64,000 nucleotides of DNA from Marthasterias glacialis. Taxonomy: Eukaryota > Echinodermata > Asteroidea > Forcipulatida > Asteriidae. Of this stretch, positions 57,733-64,000 are shown in pieces (position 1 is the first letter of the stretch; every line of letters starts with the position of its first letter). The translations under genes were made by a program, and so were the position numbers. The DNA is taken from positions 12,434,076 through 12,498,075 of the forward strand of contig OU452229.1 in the NCBI GenBank assembly GCA_911728455.2. Reading direction: 5' to 3'. The notes below the pieces were generated by a model that was not told the DNA's origin, did not search any database, and saw nothing but the letters and a program-made list of their open reading frames with translations.

Positions 57733-57750
57733 ATGGCGGCACTCGATTGA
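57733..57750 (+). promoter_or_regulatory. Upstream mini-ORF and YY1-type motif at a probable transcription start
   Basis: AAAGATGGCGGC combines a YY1-type element with an ATG that opens MAALD and stops at TGA. The final A of that TGA is the first base of the next ATG (TGATG). A CRE (TGACGTCA) lies 30 bases upstream at 57702-57709. Confidence 0.45.
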
Positions 57751-58069
57751 TGGAGGCTTTTCACACGGAACAAAACACGGAATATAAAATTCTAGAATTT
57801 TCAGCCCTGGAGTCATCGAAGAACAATGATGCAGATTCGGATGAACACGTAAGAATTCACTGTTTCTAATTTGCAATTGTAGCTGGTGCTGTTGATGTTA
57901 TCTGGAAACTAAGTGACACCAAAAAAGAATTAGCCAGTTTTTCCCATCTCACTCTCACTTGGATGGAGTTGGACTCGGCAGAGTCTCATCCATTCCATGT
58001 TGAATATCTTTTTTACAGTTGCACATTGACATTGTAGTTGCTGTATTCGGTGTCATTGTATTTAGCTGA
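57750..58069 (+). CDS. Candidate two-exon small membrane protein (49 aa), unidentified
   Basis: Exon 1 (57750-57848) encodes 33 residues, MEAFHTEQNTEYKILEFSAL then ESSKNNDADSDEH, ending at donor CAC|gtaaga in phase 0. After a 170-base intron, a strong acceptor (tatcttttttacag) opens exon 2 (58019-58069), LHIDIVVAVFGVIVFS and TGA. The join gives a polar N-terminus and a hydrophobic C-terminal segment, the layout of a tail-anchored micropeptide. Promoter-like context (CRE, AAGATGGCGG) supports exon 1. The exon 2 choice is less certain, since exon 1 may instead splice to an exon beyond the window. I do not recognise the family. Confidence 0.38.
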
Positions 58070-58400
58070 TGATGCAGAGGCTTGGTTTGACCTCGAGATA
58101 TTCTTTAATCATCTCCAACACTCATCAGTTTTTCACACGATAACATTAACAGAAACGTAAAGAATTAGTTATTTTTTTGATGAATTAGTAAATCTAGAAT
58201 TCAAACCACACTGTCGCTCACTGACACTGACAGTGACACTAAACAGCAGAGCCTCATCCGATCCATTCGGTTCAGCCATCTTTGATTTGACTTGAGTATT
58301 TAATTTGAAATTGCAATTTTTTGGCAGCATCTCGGTCCATTTCTAATTCTATTATGTCAAGATGTTCACTTGGCCCAAGGTATAGAAATAGAATTAGAAT

Positions 58401-59530
58401 TCTGGTCAACTCGTACCTTCGCCGACTCGTACCTTCGCCGACTCGTACCTTCGCCGACTCGTACCTTGGGCAACTCGTACCTTCAGTTAAGTCAACTCGT
58501 ACCTTCAGTATGCACGTTCTTCTGCAGATCCTTCCACTTCAACGACCGCAGCTTGAATGAGCGCGTGGCCTGTTTCGCGTGCATGTATTTTGCGGTTCCA
58601 TATTCCAACAAGCAGATTAAAACAAATTGTTTGTATGTGATATTTGAAATTTTGCACATGTTTTTTTTAATCATGTTTTTATTTTTTATTTTTTTTGGGG
58701 GGGGGGTGAACTTTTTGTAATTATTTTATTTAATCGTCTGCTAATTCTCAATTTTTTTTGTGACTAATATATTTCTATCTTTAAAATGTTGCCTACTTCC
58801 TTCTTGGACTATTATTTGTATTTTCTAAACCTCAATGATGTTTCGAAATAATTGACTAAACTGGAAATAAATTAACTGGATTTTGGTGAATAATATTATT
58901 TTTATTTTAAAATGTTTGAACTGTAAAATGTTTCCTAATAATGTTTATTGTGTTTTCTTTTGTTTCCTATTTCTTCTTTTTAATATTATTTTTATTTTAA
59001 ATAAAGTGACAGCACATGTTTATTAATCTCTCTTGAAGATGTGGTGGCCCTGAGAAGGGCCGTTTGGTTTAGGTTTATCTGGACCCAGCTAGACTTGCCC
59101 AGTGAGATGGCTGCAAGTGGACAGCAGCCCGGAAGTAGTCATTTCTCCATTGCAGTAGTTGTCCCATTGCAGTAGTTGTCCGCTATCTCTCCTGCGAACG
59201 CCTTGATTAAAGGCTACATGGATTGACCGGCTACATTACACAGGCTTGTCCGAGCGCAAGTGGGCGCCCTCTATTTTATTTTGTTTTTAAAGTTTCTTTC
59301 TCGCTATTTCTCCCGCGAGTGCCTTGATTAAAGGCTACATTACACAGGCTTGTCCGAGTGCTGAGCTTCCAATCACCGCTACCTCGCTTTTAAATCGGTG
59401 GTACGAGTTGACTTAACTGAAGGTACGAGATTGCGAAAGCACGAGTTGGCGAAGGTACGAGTTGACTTAACTGAAGGTACGACTTGGCGAAGGTACGAGT
59501 CGGCGAAGGTACGAGTTGACCTGTTAACTA
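58401..59530. mobile_element. Foldback-type element with 16-bp minisatellite arms
   Basis: The left arm (58401-58511) repeats ACTCGTACCTTCGCCG about four times, then variants CTTGGGCA and CTTCAGTTAAGTCA. The right arm (59399-59525) carries the same words inverted (GGCGAAGGTACGAGT, TGACTTAACTGAAGGTACGA). The outer flanks GAATTCTGGTCAACTCG and GAGTTGACCTGTTAACTAGA extend the pairing. The 880-bp centre is unrelated and contains a direct duplication (59181-59257 and 59301-59361). Confidence 0.8.
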
Positions 59531-60039
59531 GAATTATACCTGCACCTCTTTGTATGGAAATAGTATTACTATTTTATTTAGTAAGTACTCACAGAGTAGG
59601 ATGTAAAATCTTTACCGCATATGACATGTACAATCTTTACATCATAATCTAAATAAAGTGTATGCAGTGGTGTATGGAGTGGAGTATGCTCTTGAGTAGG
59701 ATTGTATCGTAAACAGGAACAACTTTGGTCGTCTTCAGTGCCATTTTCATCAGCCTATGCAAGTATAACTGGGAGAATTCCTTTTTGCTTGATGGACGGA
59801 ACAATCCAATTGTTTTATAGACTGCTGGCAAAGTTTACAATACACTTTAATATTGAAAGGAAATTTTTCTTTGGTTTGCCTCTTTGGTGATTTAAAGGCA
59901 CTACAGGCCTTGGTTATGCCCTTGCCCTTCCAAGAACGAAGCATATACATTTGTAGGCCTGCAACTAATTCATATTTCTTGATCTACATTTGCAAAACAT
60001 ATACAGTGTCTGTCCTTGCAGTGGGTATTTGGTTTGCTT

Positions 60040-60205
60040 CGTTTTTGAAAGGGCAAGGAAGGGCACCAAGGCATTTTCTTCTTGATAAAGGGCACCTCTA
60101 TGAGGAAATTGTAAATTTCTATTGGAATATTTCAAGGGTACCAAGGCAATGGCAAGGGGCAACGAAGGCAATTGCCTTCATTGCCTCTGTGAAGAGTCAG
60201 GCCTG
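60040..60205. repeat. Dispersed repeat shared with 37201-37320
   Basis: AAAGGGCACCTCTATGAGG, TGGAATATTTCAAGGG, CCAAGGCAATGGC and GGCAATTGCCTTCATTGCCT occur here. AAGGCAATTGCCTT is itself a perfect palindrome. Confidence 0.6.
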
Positions 60206-60559
60206 ACACTATACAGGTTTGGTAAAGCTAATAGTGATAGTGCAGTGTTCTTACATTGTACTTGCCTTATTCAATGAGAAAGCAAAATGTGGAAATTTGG
60301 GCTCAATCTGTCATTTTAGTCAGGAACAAGTTGTGAAAAACTGTGCACACTTTTCAGCATGTAAACACATTGTCCTTAATTTTGATTGTTACAACCGAAA
60401 TCAGCTGTTGCGCTTTTTTTTTTAATGTTTTCAGATACAGTTTTTTGTAAAGGGAATTATTTTACAAAAAAAATTGGGTCAAGGGTAGGCCTACTAACTT
60501 CATGAAAGTGAAATATTGCAAAACAAAAGAACCCATTTACTCTCAATTTTCGCATAGCT

Positions 60560-60700
60560 GCTTTGTCCTTTGGATGGATGGGACATTAAGCCGTAGGTCC
60601 TGTGTGCTAGGATTGGTAGTGCACATAAAAGAACCTAGACCAATTATCGTGGAAGAGTAGGGGAATTACCCCTGTGTTTCTGGTTCACATACATGTGTAG
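60560..60700 (+). repeat. SINE-like conserved block
   Basis: GGATGGGACATTAAGCCGTA, GGTCCTGTGTGCTAGGATTG and GTGCACATAAAAGAACC resemble a block I associate with widespread invertebrate SINEs. No polymerase III head is visible, and the assignment is from memory. Confidence 0.35.
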
Positions 60701-60793
60701 CAAGCCCCCTTATCTACAGGTTTCCTCAGGCTTGAGAAGAGAGCTACAGTGATTAAGTTCACTTATGAGGCATCCTTGGTTTCATTACCAGAA

Positions 60794-60799
<6 letters not shown>

Positions 60800-60836
<37 letters not shown>
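60800..60836 (+). repeat. AAT microsatellite
   Basis: Twelve AAT/ATA repeats without interruption. Confidence 0.9.
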
Positions 60837-60839
<3 letters not shown>

Positions 60840-60840
<1 letters not shown>

Positions 60841-63145
60841 GACTTAATCTTTTGTGGCAACAGCACGTTTTGGGGTTGCAACTACAAAAGATGACAAAAA
60901 TTGCATCGCACAATGAAATGCGAAAGGGGCGCCCTCTGTTGGCACATTTTCTATTTGCGCTAAACCTCATTAAAGTGTAAAAGCACGTGACTCTACTTCA
61001 TACTGGAACAGCTCCGTCAGGCACTACATGTACAGGCAAACTTAAAACATTTTTTACATGTTTCAGGTTCTCATACTGTACATGTACATGTAAAATACTA
61101 ATTATAATTTCCATACCTTATAATTATTTTCAAAGCTATTAGAAAGACATTTGTAAACAACGAATGTTAGAAAGTGGTATTCACAAATTGTGCAATGAGC
61201 AGACATTAACATACATGTACCTGTAATAGGTGCAACATTTTCTAAATTTTAAAGTTTTGCAAAGTCATTCATCAGAAAACTAAGTTGACTTAATCTGTAA
61301 TTAAAACAGATTGATTTGCAAGTGTAAATAAGCTGTAGTTTTAACAAGAATTGTTTTTATTGAAATAAAACAATGTTCACTGCAAGACATGAGAGAGAAT
61401 TACATTGTTATTTCTTCATTGGAACTTTAACAGTTCATGACAGTGGGTGTGAGTGGGTGTGTCATTCACATTATGAATGCACAGTGTGCAATGTACAATG
61501 TACTTACGTGTATGCATATACACGTATGTATTTAACATGACTGAACATTTACAATAAAACAGTATCCACATGTACCTCACTACACAAGTGTAATATTACA
61601 TTTTTTTATTTTTTATTTTGTTGTTGTTAATATCAGGGATGAGATTCCTCCGGATTTTTCCTGATTTTGGGAGTTTACAAAATTGTTGTGAAATTGTTTT
61701 ACTAATTTTTTTTTATTGTCATTTACATACATGGTACATGTACATCCAGGTACTGTATTTTGACTACACCCAGGTGGTTGACCTATCTACATTTAAGCAC
61801 AGAATGCTGCCATTGATACGGGTTATGGCGTGGTTGGTAGCCACCAAACCAACCACCGATGTTTCGTAAATTTTTTATTTATATCCACTCGCATCCTTAG
61901 AATATGATACTTGATTGTGGAATTTGATGATCTACATTTTCCACTGTCATATACTGATTGTATTTGTAGTGACTACATGTATTTCCTTGTTGTATTCAAC
62001 TCAAGGCCAAACTAGATGTACCCAGTCAGTGATGTGTGTTCAGTCTATGACATAAATGTAGGTCAGGAACAGGAAGACTTTGTTCCATGTTTTGGTCTGC
62101 CAGTTTGTTTCTGTGATTGGACTGTTACCACAACAACTCTGCATTGTGTATGTTTTTGTTTAAAAAGAACTTGTTAATCAGCACTGTAACACTATATTTT
62201 TAGTTTTAGTTTTTATCGCAGGACAAAAAATAGGTTCAACCAAACATTTTTGTTTCTTATGAGCTGCAGTCGTATTATAATTACTGCACATTAGTCAGAT
62301 GATGAGGTGTACACGTGTACATTCTTACAAATCATGTTCTGCCAGCACATATAATAAATAAATGCATCTTTAATTCATTAATTAAATACATTTTAACAAA
62401 TCTAAATAAATAAATAAATTGTGAGTAGCTACATAATAGGGCCTGTAGGTTTTGTTTTTGAACACAATATTTTCACACACACAATTTAATATTTACTACA
62501 TGTATCTGTACAATGTGCTGCATTTTTCAGTTTGCAATTTTTGTACATGTACTTGGTGATGGTGCTGCAGAATAGCAAACATTAGTTGTCAATGACCTTA
62601 ATCACACATGTACATGTACTGGTCACTCGGTCAGTGTTTTCCATCCAGGATACTCTACACATGTGCAACTTCTAGCTGGGCAATTAATTTTGGAAGAACA
62701 GAAAGCTGTCACTTGTCAGGAAATGGTTACCAGATATTGGAGGGTACAATGTTGCTGTTTGGAAACTGGGTGCCTGGTAATTGCCTGGTGATTCTTTCGA
62801 GACCACACCCTTCCTTGGCTGTCTAAATATAGCAGGTCGTGCTAATTAGTCAAACGTTCATTGACCCCTATCTCTAAAAAAAAAATTAAGCGAATGTTAT
62901 AAAATTTGGGTTCTGGGGGTTTCTCAAGGAGGCCAATCAGCACACCGAATGTCGTTATAATCTGTGACGGTCAAGTCCAAAAGCGTGTTGAGTTGACATG
63001 GAATGACCAAATTCATGTAGCATGGCAGAGCCTGTTGAGTTATGGTTGAACTACATGTACATGTAAACCACTGCCGCGCCGAATTCCAAAAGTAGTTTCA
63101 AACGTCGCGCTCCTGCTGTGTCGATTTGAAGAAAATCAGAATGTT
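60840..63145. other. Non-coding sequence dense in TACATGTA words
   Basis: No exon is supported. TACATGTAC, ACATGTACATGT and similar self-complementary words recur about every 150-200 bases from 61027 to 63066. Confidence 0.5.
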
Positions 63146-63439
63146 TGAATCTGACACGGCAATAGCGCAACGTTTCAAACGGGCCAAAGAAGTGGAGATG
63201 GGCGGGTCACCTGGCAAGGAGTTATGACAACAGGTGGACATGCAAAGCAATCAATTGGACTCCAAGAAACCAAAGCAGAAATAGAGGGAGACAAAACAGT
63301 TCAAGATGGAGGGATGAACTAAGAACATAAAAAGGATATTTCATGGCAACAGATAGCTCAAGATACATGTAGAGGGACATGGGAAAGTGGTAAAGAGGCT
63401 TTCCACATGCAGTGGAGTGAAGTTCAAAATGTAGGCTAG
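63146..63439 (+). pseudogene. Decayed non-LTR retrotransposon, C-terminal end of reverse transcriptase ORF
   Basis: Across frame shifts the plus strand reads AIAQRFKRAKEV, then WRWAGHLARSYDNRWTCKAI followed by NWTPRNQ, SRNRGRQN and RWRDELRT. It then reads WQQIAQDTCRGTWESGKEAF and HMQWSEVQNVG before TAG. The order WRWAGH..R, WTP, RGR, RWRDEL, W..AQDR..W, EAF..QW is the typical tail of many non-LTR reverse-transcriptase ORFs. At least two frame shifts break it. The upstream catalytic domain is not in this window in recognisable form. Confidence 0.75.
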
Positions 63440-63730
63440 AAAGAGAGAAAGTTGATTGTAAACTGATTGCCTGGTGTTAATGGTATGTAGGCCACTGTAG
63501 GCTGCAATGTACATAATGGTTCAAGTTACAGATCAAGAGACTATGAAACTCTACAAAGACTTCTGAAAAGAACGTCTTCTTCAAATTTTTTCGTAATGAT
63601 TTGATAGTAGACGTTAGACATTCTCATTAGCTAATAGGAGTGCCTCTTTCTCTGGAAAGTGTTCCAACACTGGTTAGAGCAGAATTCCAGACATGATGGC
63701 AACAAAGAACCAGGGCTTGTTTTACCAGCA

Positions 63731-63750
63731 TTTTTTTTTTTTTTTTTTTT
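63731..63750 (+). repeat. Poly(T) run
   Basis: Twenty T in a row, possibly the poly(A) tail of a minus-oriented retroposed sequence. No body is recognised. Confidence 0.85.
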
Positions 63751-64000
63751 AGCACAGGGGTATCAGTCCACTATAGTAAACCACTTTGAATTCCCTTACA
63801 ATGAGGTTTAGTGTATGGGTGCTACAGTGTATGCTAGCCTATTGTCCGCCATTGACCTGTGTTTTATTCGCATTGCTCAACCCCATGGGATGATGCCTTT
63901 GTTGTCAGGTGTAATTGCCCTTGGCTGTCTGTAATAAAGAAATTGCAAATCCTGTGACTGGATTCCTGCTGCCATTTTGTGGATTTCACTGAAAAACGAG
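63751..64000. other. Non-coding end of window
   Basis: AATAAA at 63932-63937 on the plus strand could be a poly(A) signal, but no gene is attached to it here. Confidence 0.4.

Overview
This is a 64 kb stretch of an animal nuclear genome. It is AT-rich and intron-rich: most bases are introns and small inverted-repeat transposons, with a few short exons. I infer a marine deuterostome, most likely an echinoderm and probably a sea star. The reasons are the dense collection of short MITE families (ends such as TTAAAGGGACA, CACTGCAAAAACTGG and CACTCTAAAAA), the many TACATGTA motifs, and a general likeness to repeats I remember from asteroid assemblies. I cannot verify that likeness here. Nothing suggests a bacterial or viral origin.

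Two genes can be rebuilt exon by exon with matching splice phases. (1) Minus strand, 10610 down to 5416: three coding exons give an 87-residue single-pass protein of the NDUFA4 / C15orf48 (NMES1, MOCCI) family of mitochondrial inner-membrane, complex IV-associated subunits. Its two introns hold several MITEs. (2) Plus strand, 34525 to 51416: ten coding exons give a 478-residue single-pass surface protein. Its order is signal peptide, short acidic region, SEA domain with an intact G|S self-cleavage motif, EGF-like module, transmembrane helix and a 161-residue cytoplasmic tail. This is the architecture of membrane mucins and related SEA-EGF proteins.

Three weaker gene signals are listed. One is a plus-strand first exon at 57750 that can be joined to a short hydrophobic second exon at 58019 (49 residues). 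One is a minus-strand first exon at 13508-13449. One is an open segment at 21752-22039 with coding-like composition.

The most striking structure is a higher-order tandem repeat at 15030-20880: four units of about 1.23 kb, the first enlarged to about 2.15 kb. Each unit carries inverted ETS sites (ACCGGAAGT and its reverse complement), AGGTCA direct repeats spaced by 4 (nuclear-receptor DR4 type), and paired CREs that form a perfect 20-bp palindrome. It is followed by a short array of hairpins at 20889-21070. No open reading frame explains it.

Other structure includes a 31-bp minisatellite open in all three minus frames (32178-32455), a foldback-type element with 16-bp minisatellite arms (58401-59530), an AT-rich inverted array (29137-29524), and a decayed non-LTR reverse-transcriptase tail at 63146-63439.

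Layout: 1-5.4 kb non-coding; 5.4-10.6 kb NDUFA4-like gene; 10.6-15 kb non-coding with one tandem array and a possible first exon; 15-21.4 kb regulatory-motif satellite; 21.4-34.5 kb mostly non-coding with MITEs; 34.5-51.4 kb SEA-EGF gene; 51.4-57.7 kb 3' flank rich in MITEs; 57.7-64 kb possible gene start, foldback element and retroelement remains.
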